Notes under the pieces: generated by a model | The model's input: only the letters and a program-made list of their open reading frames with translations | Told to the model about the DNA's origin: nothing | The model's database searches: none | Assembly (NCBI RefSeq): GCF_001306415.1 | Contig: NZ_LDJX01000008.1 | Span: 62,001-126,000 of the forward strand | DNA length: 64,000 nt | Direction: 5' to 3' | Origin: Croceitalea dokdonensis DOKDO 023 | GTDB lineage: Bacteria; Bacteroidota; Bacteroidia; Flavobacteriales; Flavobacteriaceae | In this document: positions 25,370 to 33,884 of the stretch, one piece after another | Layout: every line of letters starts with the position of its first letter | Position numbering within the stretch: position 1 is the first letter of the stretch | Made by a program: the position numbers and the translations under genes

Positions 25370-27775
25370 TCATTTTTCAATCTTTAAATAGGTGCCTTTA
25401 AAGTTTTGGTTGAGCACCATTACCGTAAGGTCTACGGCTGTGGCATCAGGAATTATTTCTATGGATGCGCGCCCGTTGGCCATACCAATGATTTCACTAC
25501 CTGTGGGCGTTCCTTGGTTTTTGAGCGTTGCACCGCCTTCCAGGCATTGAAAATAGACCTTGTCTTCATAATCCAAGCACCGCATCCCATCTTTGTCTAC
25601 GGCGGTTGCGGTCAACAAATAATGACCGTTCTTCAATGGAGCGTACGATAGTTCCAATGCTTTTGCCGCACCATTTTTTTGAAAACGATAGTGCACCTCT
25701 AGGGTATCATGAACCATTCCCTCGTTGGTCATTCCCGCTGCGATCAATTCATTTTTTCCTTCTTTAAAATCAATGTCCCAAGTGAGTCCCGATGCTGGAA
25801 ATTTTGAAATATCCTTTTTCTTTTTTCCCAAATCAATCCGGTTGTGCGTCAGTTGTACTTCATCACAATTGCTAAATACGCTTAGGTTTCGCTTTTTGCC
25901 CTCGGGGCCTTGGCGTTCTGTCCAAGTACTGGATTCTATATACACAAAAGGGTCTTTGGCCCAATAACTTTTGAATACGTAAAAGGCATCTTTAGGCTTA
26001 CCATTGCGGTCTACCAAGCCTTTTTGATTCATGTATGGAATATCATTTTCGGGTCGCAGTGGGGTTCCAAAATCTTTAAAAGCCCATTGGGCATTGCCCA
26101 CAAAGGTGGAATCTTGTTCGGTAATGCGTAAATGCCAATCAAAGAGATCCACGATATAGTTTTCGCTCCAATCCCCAATTTGGGCGATGTTGGCCACTTT
26201 GGTTTGTACTATGGCCTCTTCCCATCCGTCTGAATTAATTACGCCTTCACCGGTTATCGGATTCTCGGTATGACGACCAACATGGCTAGAACCACCATAT
26301 TCAGTATGTAAAAAATGGTCGTATTGTGGCTTGTAAGTATCAATCGCCTTCTGATAACTTTTATAGCTGCCAGAATACCAGCCAGACCATATGGAAGGTG
26401 AAAATACGTCCACGATATCTGCGCCCTCATAGTATTTGCGGATAGCTGTTTTTCTTGTAGGGTCCATTTCATGGGCAATGTCGTTCAGTTCCATCAAAAA
26501 CGCATTCATTCTATCGGTATCATCGCCATTTTCAAAATCGGGCAGCCAGTACATTTCATTTCCCAGAGACCAAATAATGATACTAGGGTGGTTGTAGTTT
26601 TGGTCTATGATTTCACGCAGCATGTTTTTGGTGTTGGTTTGCCAGACTTCTTCCCCCAAACCGCCACGACACCAGGGCAGTTCATCCCATACAAGAAGTC
26701 CTAATTTATCACAGGCTTTATAGATTTCCGGGTCTTGGGGATAGTGCGCCAAACGAACAAAATTTGCCCCCATTTCCTTAATTTGCTCCATGTCTTTTCG
26801 GTGCTGTGCATTACTCATAGCAGCGCCAACTCCTGCATGTTCTTCATGGCGGTGGGTTCCTCGTAAGAGCACCCTTTTTCCATTGAGGTAAAAAGGACCG
26901 TTCTTTTTAAACTCGAACCACCGCAAGCCTACTTTTTCACTTGTTTCATCGAGCAGTTGGTCGTTTTTAAATAAGGTAACGACCACTTCATAAAGGTTGG
27001 GCTCGTCAATATCCCAAAGCATGGGGTTTTCAATGTTTTTCAGCTCTATCTTGGCTTTTTTCCCTGCCACTGTTTGCTCCGCAGATAGCACCACGTTGCC
27101 CTCAGGGTTTTTAAGTTCTGCTTTAAGTTTTAGGGTAGCTGTATTATCATATTCGGTAAGAGGAATCTCTAGGTGTACATCGGCCGTTTCATACGATACC
27201 TTTGGAGTAGTTACTTTAACAGCACCGATAGCTATTTTAGGCTTGGTAACGAGCCAGACATCTCTGGTAATTCCCCCATAAATAAAGAAATCACTTTTTT
27301 GGGAGGGGATAACGTCACGGTTGTACCCATTGTCTACCCGTACTAAAATGATGTTTTCTCCTTTGTTCAAATGGGGCGTCATATCTATTTCAAAACCAAT
27401 ATATCCGCCAATATGGCCACCAGCTTGGTGTCCGTTCACGTATACATCTGTAGTAATATTGGCTCCTTCAAAGTAAAGGCTGTAGCGAGTATTTGCATCA
27501 ATCCCATTAAATGATAGTGTTTTTTTGTACCAACTGCCACTTCTTCTATACCCTGCTTCATTATCCGTTGGGTCTTCACTGTTCCAAGTATGGGGCAAAT
27601 CTATGCTTACCCAAGAATCTGAATTTTGTATGAGCTCAATACCTTCTGCGTTGTCTTCCAGATAGTGCCATCCTTCATTAATATTGGTTTTGCTTCTAAG
27701 CGCGGTAATAGTTTCCTTATTTTGACATCCCACAATAGAAAAAAGTAGGCTTAGAAATATAATTGATGCGCTCAT
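25370..27775 (-). CDS. GH2 glycoside hydrolase lipoprotein (beta-galactosidase or beta-glucuronidase type)
   Basis: 801 residues with lipobox FSIVGCQ near residue 17. The jelly-roll sugar-binding domain carries SWVSIDLPHTWN, YRRSGSWYKKTL and ANITTDVYVNGHQAGGHIGGY. The Ig-like domain follows, then the TIM barrel with LRGTHRHEEHAG. The general acid/base lies in NHPSIIIWSLGNEMYW near residue 405 and the nucleophile in HFLHTEYGGSSH near residue 490. A C-terminal Ig-like extension is present. GH2 enzymes remove beta-linked galactose, glucuronate or mannose; specificity is not resolved here. Its presence between SusD and PL6 is not part of the classic alginate operon and points to a mixed glycan. 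Confidence 0.92.
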   Translation of the reverse strand: MSASIIFLSLLFSIVGCQNKETITALRSKTNINEGWHYLEDNAEGIELIQNSDSWVSIDLPHTWNSEDPTDNEAGYRRSGSWYKKTLSFNGIDANTRYSLYFEGANITTDVYVNGHQAGGHIGGYIGFEIDMTPHLNKGENIILVRVDNGYNRDVIPSQKSDFFIYGGITRDVWLVTKPKIAIGAVKVTTPKVSYETADVHLEIPLTEYDNTATLKLKAELKNPEGNVVLSAEQTVAGKKAKIELKNIENPMLWDIDEPNLYEVVVTLFKNDQLLDETSEKVGLRWFEFKKNGPFYLNGKRVLLRGTHRHEEHAGVGAAMSNAQHRKDMEQIKEMGANFVRLAHYPQDPEIYKACDKLGLLVWDELPWCRGGLGEEVWQTNTKNMLREIIDQNYNHPSIIIWSLGNEMYWLPDFENGDDTDRMNAFLMELNDIAHEMDPTRKTAIRKYYEGADIVDVFSPSIWSGWYSGSYKSYQKAIDTYKPQYDHFLHTEYGGSSHVGRHTENPITGEGVINSDGWEEAIVQTKVANIAQIGDWSENYIVDLFDWHLRITEQDSTFVGNAQWAFKDFGTPLRPENDIPYMNQKGLVDRNGKPKDAFYVFKSYWAKDPFVYIESSTWTERQGPEGKKRNLSVFSNCDEVQLTHNRIDLGKKKKDISKFPASGLTWDIDFKEGKNELIAAGMTNEGMVHDTLEVHYRFQKNGAAKALELSYAPLKNGHYLLTATAVDKDGMRCLDYEDKVYFQCLEGGATLKNQGTPTGSEIIGMANGRASIEIIPDATAVDLTVMVLNQNFKGTYLKIEK

Positions 27776-27873
27776 TGGATGTAATTATTTATAAGGATAA
27801 AAATACCTTTAGGTGAATCTGGTGCCATCCTGCACTACCTGCGGTAGAACAAGAACGAACCTTGAAAAATGTT

Positions 27874-29058
27874 TTAAATTCTTTGCTGTCTTAACAAAGC
27901 CTCTAGAAAATAATAATCACCATAAATTATGGGTTCATCCATTTCGTCTTTCTTGGGCCAATTACCTGTACTGTGTTTTAGGATAAAAGGCGCATTGACA
28001 TTTTTACCCAAAATATATTCTTCCGATTTTAGGGTGTTCAGCACGCGATCGGCATAGGATTTATACCTAGGGGAATCTGTATACGAATGCAGTTCATAAC
28101 AGGCCGATGCTATGATGGTCGCTGCGGAAACATCACGAACCGCATTGGGAATTTCAGGATCATTAAAATCCCAGTAGGGGATAGCGTCTTCCCTAAGATT
28201 AGTATGGTTGACGTAAAAATCAAAATTAGATTTTGCTTGGTTCAAGTAATTGACGTCTTTGGTATATCGATAGGCCATAGTGTACCCATAAATACCCCAA
28301 GCCTGCCCTCTGGCCCATGCTGAATTGGCATCAAAGCCTTGATGGGTAACCTTGTCTTTGGCTTGGCCTGTAATGGTATCATAAACCACAACATGGTAGC
28401 TGCTATGGTCTTCACGAAAATGGTTTTTAAGGGTGGTATTGGCATGTGCTACCGCGATGTTGTGGTAGGTGCTGTCTCCTGAGATTTTGGTAGCTTCAAA
28501 GAGCAGTTCTAAATTCATCATATTGTCAATAATGACGGGAAACTCCCAGATATCCTTATTAAAATCCCAGGATCGTAAACTGCCCACATTTTGGTTAAAG
28601 CGGGTACTAAGGGTTTTGGCACTTTCAAGGATGATGTCGTTATACGATTCGTTCGGTTGTACTTTGCTGCCTTGTCCGAAACTGCAGTAAATCTTAAAAC
28701 CCATATCATGGGTGCCGTCATTTAGCTTTTCTTTTTCTACGAGAGCCGTCCATTTCAATGCATGTTCTTTGAATGCCTCATCACCCGTAAGCTGATAAAG
28801 CAACCATAGATTGCCAGGGTAAAATCCACTGGTCCAATCTTTGGAAGGTACTTTGTTTACCGATTTTTTGTCAAGGGAATAACTTCTTGGAAAGCTGAGG
28901 GAGTCAACAGGATGTTCTAAAAGTTTTGAATACCGCTGTTGAAGAAGGGAATCCATTGCCTTAGCTTCACGTGCTGCGGTTTCATTTTTTTCTGTTTTAC
29001 ACGCCACAAAAAAGCATAGCAGTGTTAGAGCCCATAAAGTGGGATATGTATTTTTCAT
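27874..29058 (-). CDS. GH88 unsaturated uronyl hydrolase lipoprotein
   Basis: 394 residues with lipobox LLCFFVACK near residue 20. It is an (alpha/alpha)6 enzyme: DWTSGFYPGNLWLLYQLTGD, THDMGFKIYCSFGQG near residue 116 and IIDNMMNLELLFEA near residue 178 carry the two conserved catalytic Asp residues of GH88. HQGFDANSAWARGQAWGIYGY is the hallmark C-terminal motif. GH88 hydrates the vinyl-ether bond of terminal 4,5-unsaturated uronates on oligosaccharides such as glycosaminoglycan, ulvan or gellan fragments. Alginate needs no such enzyme, since PL17 releases monomers. Product DKI would feed the KdgF, KduI and KduD genes of this window. Confidence 0.94.
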   Translation of the reverse strand: MKNTYPTLWALTLLCFFVACKTEKNETAAREAKAMDSLLQQRYSKLLEHPVDSLSFPRSYSLDKKSVNKVPSKDWTSGFYPGNLWLLYQLTGDEAFKEHALKWTALVEKEKLNDGTHDMGFKIYCSFGQGSKVQPNESYNDIILESAKTLSTRFNQNVGSLRSWDFNKDIWEFPVIIDNMMNLELLFEATKISGDSTYHNIAVAHANTTLKNHFREDHSSYHVVVYDTITGQAKDKVTHQGFDANSAWARGQAWGIYGYTMAYRYTKDVNYLNQAKSNFDFYVNHTNLREDAIPYWDFNDPEIPNAVRDVSAATIIASACYELHSYTDSPRYKSYADRVLNTLKSEEYILGKNVNAPFILKHSTGNWPKKDEMDEPIIYGDYYFLEALLRQQRI

Positions 29059-29075
29059 GATAGAATGGCCTTGTG

Positions 29076-29120
29076 AAAAAAAAGAGCGACCAATCTACTG
29101 CCTTGGTAAATGGCCGCTCT
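29076..29120 (-). terminator. Intrinsic terminator after SusD
   Basis: AGAGCGACCA (29083-29092) pairs with TGGCCGCTCT (29111-29120), nine pairs plus one wobble, with an 18-nt loop. On the minus strand it is followed by eight Ts (29083-29076). It lies 21 bp after the susD stop and should partly or fully uncouple susCD from GH88 and downstream genes. Confidence 0.85.
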
Positions 29121-29140
29121 GGGAGAATTTAAACTAACTT

Positions 29141-30664
29141 TTAGTACCCGGGATTTTGGGTTAAATTGGGATTTCTCGCTAATTCATCTGCCGGCATCGG
29201 CAACAAATAATCTTGATTTGGGTCAAAATTGACTTTTTCACCTTCAAATCCACTGGCACCAAAAACTTCATTACCCATTCTTCTTCTTGCAATATCGTAC
29301 CATCTTTTAAATTCAAAAGCAAGTTCTAACCTTCGCTCTTCCATGACCAGGTCGCGGAACTCATCTTGAGATAGACCACTCACATCTGCAGGTACGGCGG
29401 CACCATTACCACTTCTGGCGCGTGCACGGATTCTGTTCACGTATTGAAAAGCTTCAGCGTTGCCCCCACTAATTTCATTCAAAGCCTCAGCAGCAATAAG
29501 CAGCACCTCAGCATAACGCATCATGGAATAATTGTGTTGGGAAGCTCTACCATTATTATTGGCAGTTGTACCCGTCCCTCTTGTATATTTGGCAATATGC
29601 GGGCGATTTACGGCTCTACTGTTGAAATCCCTAAATACGGTAAAAGGTTCAACATTACCATTAAAAACCCCTGTTGCGTCAAAACTGACCGCTTTTCTAT
29701 AATCGTCATCATCCCAATTTTCAAATACGGATAATGCGGGTACGGCCACAGACCAACCACCACCAATACCGTATTGTTCATCTGATCGAATTCCTGTTAG
29801 CGCAGGGGCATAATCCTGACCATCGTCTCCATTCCTAAACGCTTCAAAATCCAAAGAGAATAGCGGTTCTTGGGAAGCATCAATCGTTGCAGCGTTGAAT
29901 AGGTTTTGAAAATCCGGTTCTAATGCCAATTCATAAATTCCTTCATTGTCTATTACTTCTTTGGCTTTATCGTATGCCAGTTGGTAATCACCTCTTGTTA
30001 AGTGAACCAATGCTAGATATCCTTTAGCGGTGGCTTTGCTAGGCAAGGACCTAGCGGGTTGTGTATTTGGCAACCAAGTCTCGGCAAACGCTAGATCGGC
30101 AATGATATTGGCATAAACTTCTTCCGCAGGTGTCCTACTAATGGAACCCGCCGCAACGATATCCGTCACAGGCGCATCCAAATAGGGAAGGTCACCAAAC
30201 AGCCTTACCAAATGGAAGTAGGTAAACGCCCTGGCAAAATAGGCTTGAGCAATCACTGCATTCTTTGCGTCTTGATCGGCATCAACCAGTTCTGCACCAG
30301 CAATGGCTTGGTTGGCGGCACCAATTATTTGGTACACTCGGGTCCAAAAACCATCGATCATGCCATTATCCGCAAGAACGTTAAATTCATTATGTTCAAT
30401 CCGCCTAAGCGAAGTAGTGGGATCTCCGATATCGACCATATCACCTCGTAACATAATGGTCAGTGAAAATTTTCTGCCCCAAAAATCTTCGTGGGTCATA
30501 TGCCCATAGGCACCGTTTACCGCAGTCTGTATATCTGCGATAGAGTTAAAAAAACTCTCGGGCGCCAAAACTCCCTGCGGGTTCTCCTCTAGATCAGAAC
30601 ATCCAATTACGGATATTCCAATCAATAAAAGCACTAGTTTAATTGTTTTCATTTTTCTTTTCAT
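29141..30664 (-). CDS. SusD-like outer-membrane glycan-binding lipoprotein
   Basis: 507 residues with a lipobox (LIGISVIGCSDLEENPQG) and the typical post-Cys DxL-x-x-x-P start. TPR-type helices include QAYFARAFTYFHLVRLFGDLPYLDAPV near residue 140, the SusD hallmark. The C-terminal YAEVLLIAAEALNEISGG and LVMEERRLELAFEFKRWYDIARR are also diagnostic. It binds oligosaccharides at the surface and lids the SusC channel encoded 7 bp upstream. In this cluster the ligand should be an alginate or uronan oligomer. An alternative ATG four codons later (30652) is equally possible. Confidence 0.96.
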   Translation of the reverse strand: MKRKMKTIKLVLLLIGISVIGCSDLEENPQGVLAPESFFNSIADIQTAVNGAYGHMTHEDFWGRKFSLTIMLRGDMVDIGDPTTSLRRIEHNEFNVLADNGMIDGFWTRVYQIIGAANQAIAGAELVDADQDAKNAVIAQAYFARAFTYFHLVRLFGDLPYLDAPVTDIVAAGSISRTPAEEVYANIIADLAFAETWLPNTQPARSLPSKATAKGYLALVHLTRGDYQLAYDKAKEVIDNEGIYELALEPDFQNLFNAATIDASQEPLFSLDFEAFRNGDDGQDYAPALTGIRSDEQYGIGGGWSVAVPALSVFENWDDDDYRKAVSFDATGVFNGNVEPFTVFRDFNSRAVNRPHIAKYTRGTGTTANNNGRASQHNYSMMRYAEVLLIAAEALNEISGGNAEAFQYVNRIRARARSGNGAAVPADVSGLSQDEFRDLVMEERRLELAFEFKRWYDIARRRMGNEVFGASGFEGEKVNFDPNQDYLLPMPADELARNPNLTQNPGY

Positions 30665-30671
30665 TTTTTTA

Positions 30672-33600
30672 TTAGAATCGTAAATTTAAGCTAAAGGTAT
30701 AAGATTTGACGTTTGGATAGTTGCCAAAATCAAAACCGTTGGTGGTATTTGCAGACGAACTATTGCCGCCACCAGATCCAAAGAAACTTACCTCGGGATC
30801 TAGGCCAGAGTAGTCAGAGAAGGTTAATAAATTTTGACCGCTCAGTGAAAATCTCACCGTATCCATACCAATTTTTTCGGAGACATTTGAAGGTAAGGTG
30901 TACCCTAAGGCAATATTTTTAAGTCTTAAGTAACTACCATCTTCTACAAAACGTGAGCTGATTTGCTTACCCCTAAGTGCTGCTCTTGGTATATTGGTAT
31001 CCGTGTTGCTGGGTGTCCAAGAGTTTAGTATTTCCCTTGTTGCATTGGAATCTCCATTAAATAATTGAACATTGGTAAGGTTCATCACATCCCCTCCATA
31101 AACTCCTTGAAAGAAGATGTTTAAATCAAAATTTTTGTAGGTAAAATTATTGGTAATACCTATGGTGAAATCTGGGGTAGGATCTCCTATGATTTTTTGG
31201 TCGGCTGTGGTAATCACACCATCCGTAACACCATTTTCATCTGCGACATCGGTAAACAATTGGTCGCCTGCCTCAGCACCTTCAAAAACCGCAGTACCTT
31301 CCGGCAGATCCCCACCTTGATACACACCTCTATACTCAAAACCCCAGAATACACCAGCGGTTTCACCTTCTCTTAAAATATGTGTACGATCTATATTAAA
31401 ATAACCTGGTGAAGCATCTAGAAAGACGTCTAAACCGCCAATAAGCGCTTCTACCGTGTTTCTGTTTCTAGACCAGTTGAAATCTGTGGTCCAACTAAAG
31501 TTATCATTGGTCACATTTACGGTATTCAATGAAATTTCAAGACCTTTATTATTTATTTCACCTACGTTTCTGATACTTGCAGCGGTTAAAAAACCTAGGA
31601 ATTCTGGCTGGCCTTGATCCGCCAAGAGCAGGTCTTTGGTGTCAATATTATAATAATCTACGGATAGTGCAACTCGATTGCTGAACAGACCCAAATCTAG
31701 TCCAATATTGGTTTGAAAAGAAGATTCCCATTTTAAGTTAGGATTGGCTGCTTGATCTGGCACCACAGCACCAACTTGTTGCCCATTGATTATAGACAGT
31801 ACGTTATCAAATCTTGCCAACGATTGAAAGGCACTAATGGCTTGGTTACCGGTTACCCCATAACTTGCCCTGAGCTTAAGGTTGGAAATCTTTTGATTGT
31901 CTTTTAAAAAGTCTTCGTTAGAAATTTTCCAGCCAATGGCTCCTGAAGGAAAAATGGCATATTTATTATTTGCTGCGAAGTTAGAGGCACCATCTCGCCT
32001 TACGGTGGCCGTAAATAAATACTTGTCATCATAATCATAATTTAGACGACCGAATTGAGATTGTAATTCCCTTTCAGAGAATGAAGAGGTTGGGGTTAAT
32101 TGCACGGCCCCAGCTGCCAAATTAAAGAAGGAAAATGAATCAGAGGTAAAATTCTCTGCACCGGCCGAAAAGCCTTCAGTCCTATTTTTTTGATAGCTAT
32201 AACCAGCTAAAAGCGTTAAATTTCCTTTTCCCAGTTCTTTGTTATAGGTCAGGTAATTTTCACTGATTAGATTGGTATTTTGACTACTAGCAACTATGGC
32301 CCGACCTCCGGTATTGCCCCCTGCGGTAGTAATCAAGGTTGAAGGCCTAAACAGTCCATCAAAAATATTGGTTGTGCTAAAACCGAATGTGGTTTTAAAA
32401 GACAGCCCTTCCATTAATTCATAATCAGCATAAAGGTTTGCCCTATAATTATCTGTTTTTGTTTCGTTCACAGATTCCGTAGCTACGGCAAACGGATTGT
32501 CAATATCATCACCTACGCTATTAATGGTATTAAGCCCGTTGGCATCCAATACGCCCAAGTCTGGCGAAAATCTAAACGCTGAAGATACCACATCATCACC
32601 ACCACCATTGGCTGTCTGGCCGGTAGATTGTGTTGGCACGCCATTTTGATTACCTCTACTCCCAAATAAATTGGCTCCTAATTTTAGCTTATCTGTTACC
32701 TGAGCATCAATGTTGGCGAGAAACGTTACCCTTTCAAAATCTGAATTAATGACCACACCCTCTTGCTTAAAGTAATTTGCAGATGCATAAAAATTAATGT
32801 TTTCAGCACCTCCTGAAAAGGAGAATTGGTGATTCGTTGTATACCCATTTCTATAGATTAAATCTTGCCAATCCGTATTGGCAGGACCCTGCTCGTAAGA
32901 TGGGTTGATCGCTTGTTGAAAAGACGCAAATTCATCCGCATTTAATAAATCGAGTTGGTTTGAGGTACTTTGTGCAGCGTAATTTGTGTTGAATTCAACG
33001 GTTAGTCTGCCGCTTCGTCCCTTTTTGGTCGTTACCAAAACCACACCATTAGCACCTTGCGACCCGTAGATAGCGGTAGCTGAGGCATCTTTTAAGACTT
33101 CTATGGACTCAATATCATTGGGTTGGGGAAAAACAGCGCCAACAAAACCGTCAACTACAATTAAAGGATTACTACTGGCGTTGATTGAAGTATTACCCCT
33201 AATTTGGATGTTGATGGGAGCACCGGGCTCACCACCATTGTTGGATTGAACCACAACACCTGCCGCCCTACCTTGTAAGGCCTGTGCTGCATCTAACACC
33301 GGAAATGCATTCAATTCCTCAGATTTAACGGAAGAAACCGCACCCGTGATATCACTCTTTTTTCGGGAACCATATCCCACGACTACCACCTCATCTAGTT
33401 GGGAAGCATCTTCTACCAAGGTTACATCAACAACTGTTTGGCCGGTTAGTGTAATGGTTTGGGCTGCATAACCAATGTATGAAAAGCGAAGGGTTTCACC
33501 ACTGGCCACATTAATAGTGTACTTGCCATCAAAATCGGTCTGTGTACCAGTTGTTGTATTTAAAATGATAACGTTGGCCCCTGGAATGGGAATTTTGTTT

Positions 33601-33716
33601 TCATCAGTAACGGTACCTGTTACTGTAACGTCTTGCCCAAAGGTATAAGACGCCATCAGGAGAAGAAAACCTAAGAGCGGTTTTAGTATCCTTTTTGTGA
33701 TGCTACTTTCATACAT
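30672..33716 (-). CDS. SusC-like TonB-dependent oligosaccharide importer
   Basis: 1014 residues. A signal peptide (LLGFLLLMASYTFGQ) precedes the carboxypeptidase-like domain (GTVTDENKIPIPGANV, TQTDFDGKYTI), a TonB-box-like segment (LDEVVVVGYGSRKKSDITGAV) and the plug (QALQGRAAGVVVQS, IRGNTSINASSNPLIVVDG, DIESIEVLKDASATAIYGS). The beta-barrel follows and ends in YPNVKSYTFSLNLRF with a terminal Phe. It transports glycan fragments into the periplasm together with the SusD encoded 7 bp downstream. It is transcribed toward the lyase genes, and the HTCS gene lies upstream in the same orientation. Confidence 0.96.
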   Translation of the reverse strand: MYESSITKRILKPLLGFLLLMASYTFGQDVTVTGTVTDENKIPIPGANVIILNTTTGTQTDFDGKYTINVASGETLRFSYIGYAAQTITLTGQTVVDVTLVEDASQLDEVVVVGYGSRKKSDITGAVSSVKSEELNAFPVLDAAQALQGRAAGVVVQSNNGGEPGAPINIQIRGNTSINASSNPLIVVDGFVGAVFPQPNDIESIEVLKDASATAIYGSQGANGVVLVTTKKGRSGRLTVEFNTNYAAQSTSNQLDLLNADEFASFQQAINPSYEQGPANTDWQDLIYRNGYTTNHQFSFSGGAENINFYASANYFKQEGVVINSDFERVTFLANIDAQVTDKLKLGANLFGSRGNQNGVPTQSTGQTANGGGDDVVSSAFRFSPDLGVLDANGLNTINSVGDDIDNPFAVATESVNETKTDNYRANLYADYELMEGLSFKTTFGFSTTNIFDGLFRPSTLITTAGGNTGGRAIVASSQNTNLISENYLTYNKELGKGNLTLLAGYSYQKNRTEGFSAGAENFTSDSFSFFNLAAGAVQLTPTSSFSERELQSQFGRLNYDYDDKYLFTATVRRDGASNFAANNKYAIFPSGAIGWKISNEDFLKDNQKISNLKLRASYGVTGNQAISAFQSLARFDNVLSIINGQQVGAVVPDQAANPNLKWESSFQTNIGLDLGLFSNRVALSVDYYNIDTKDLLLADQGQPEFLGFLTAASIRNVGEINNKGLEISLNTVNVTNDNFSWTTDFNWSRNRNTVEALIGGLDVFLDASPGYFNIDRTHILREGETAGVFWGFEYRGVYQGGDLPEGTAVFEGAEAGDQLFTDVADENGVTDGVITTADQKIIGDPTPDFTIGITNNFTYKNFDLNIFFQGVYGGDVMNLTNVQLFNGDSNATREILNSWTPSNTDTNIPRAALRGKQISSRFVEDGSYLRLKNIALGYTLPSNVSEKIGMDTVRFSLSGQNLLTFSDYSGLDPEVSFFGSGGGNSSSANTTNGFDFGNYPNVKSYTFSLNLRF

Positions 33717-33743
33717 AAGTCTAGTCTATTTAGTTAAAATTAT

Positions 33744-33770
33744 TGGTCAACCTACTTTTTTGGTTAAACA
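33744..33770. promoter_or_regulatory. Pair of imperfect FadR-type operators before susC
   Basis: TGGTCAACCT (33744-33753) and TGGTTAAACA (33761-33770) each differ by one base from the TGGT-N2-ACCA palindrome found at PL17. They lie 28-54 bp upstream of the susC start and downstream of a possible -7 element, where a bound repressor could block elongation. Confidence 0.45.
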
Positions 33771-33794
33771 AAAAGCGTGTTACCTGTCTTCTCC

Positions 33795-33802
33795 CAAAAC
33801 TA
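33795..33802 (-). promoter_or_regulatory. Possible -7 element for susC
   Basis: Minus-strand TAGTTTTG fits TAnnTTTG exactly, about 79 bp upstream of the susC ATG. No clear TTTG -33 is present at the usual 19-21 nt, which may indicate dependence on an activator such as the adjacent HTCS. Confidence 0.4.
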
Positions 33803-33884
33803 TGTTAAAAGCAGTTTATAAAAGTCCAGAAATAGGGGTAAAATAATACGGATTCCCTAATTACGGGGGTTTGTGGTTGTTTTT

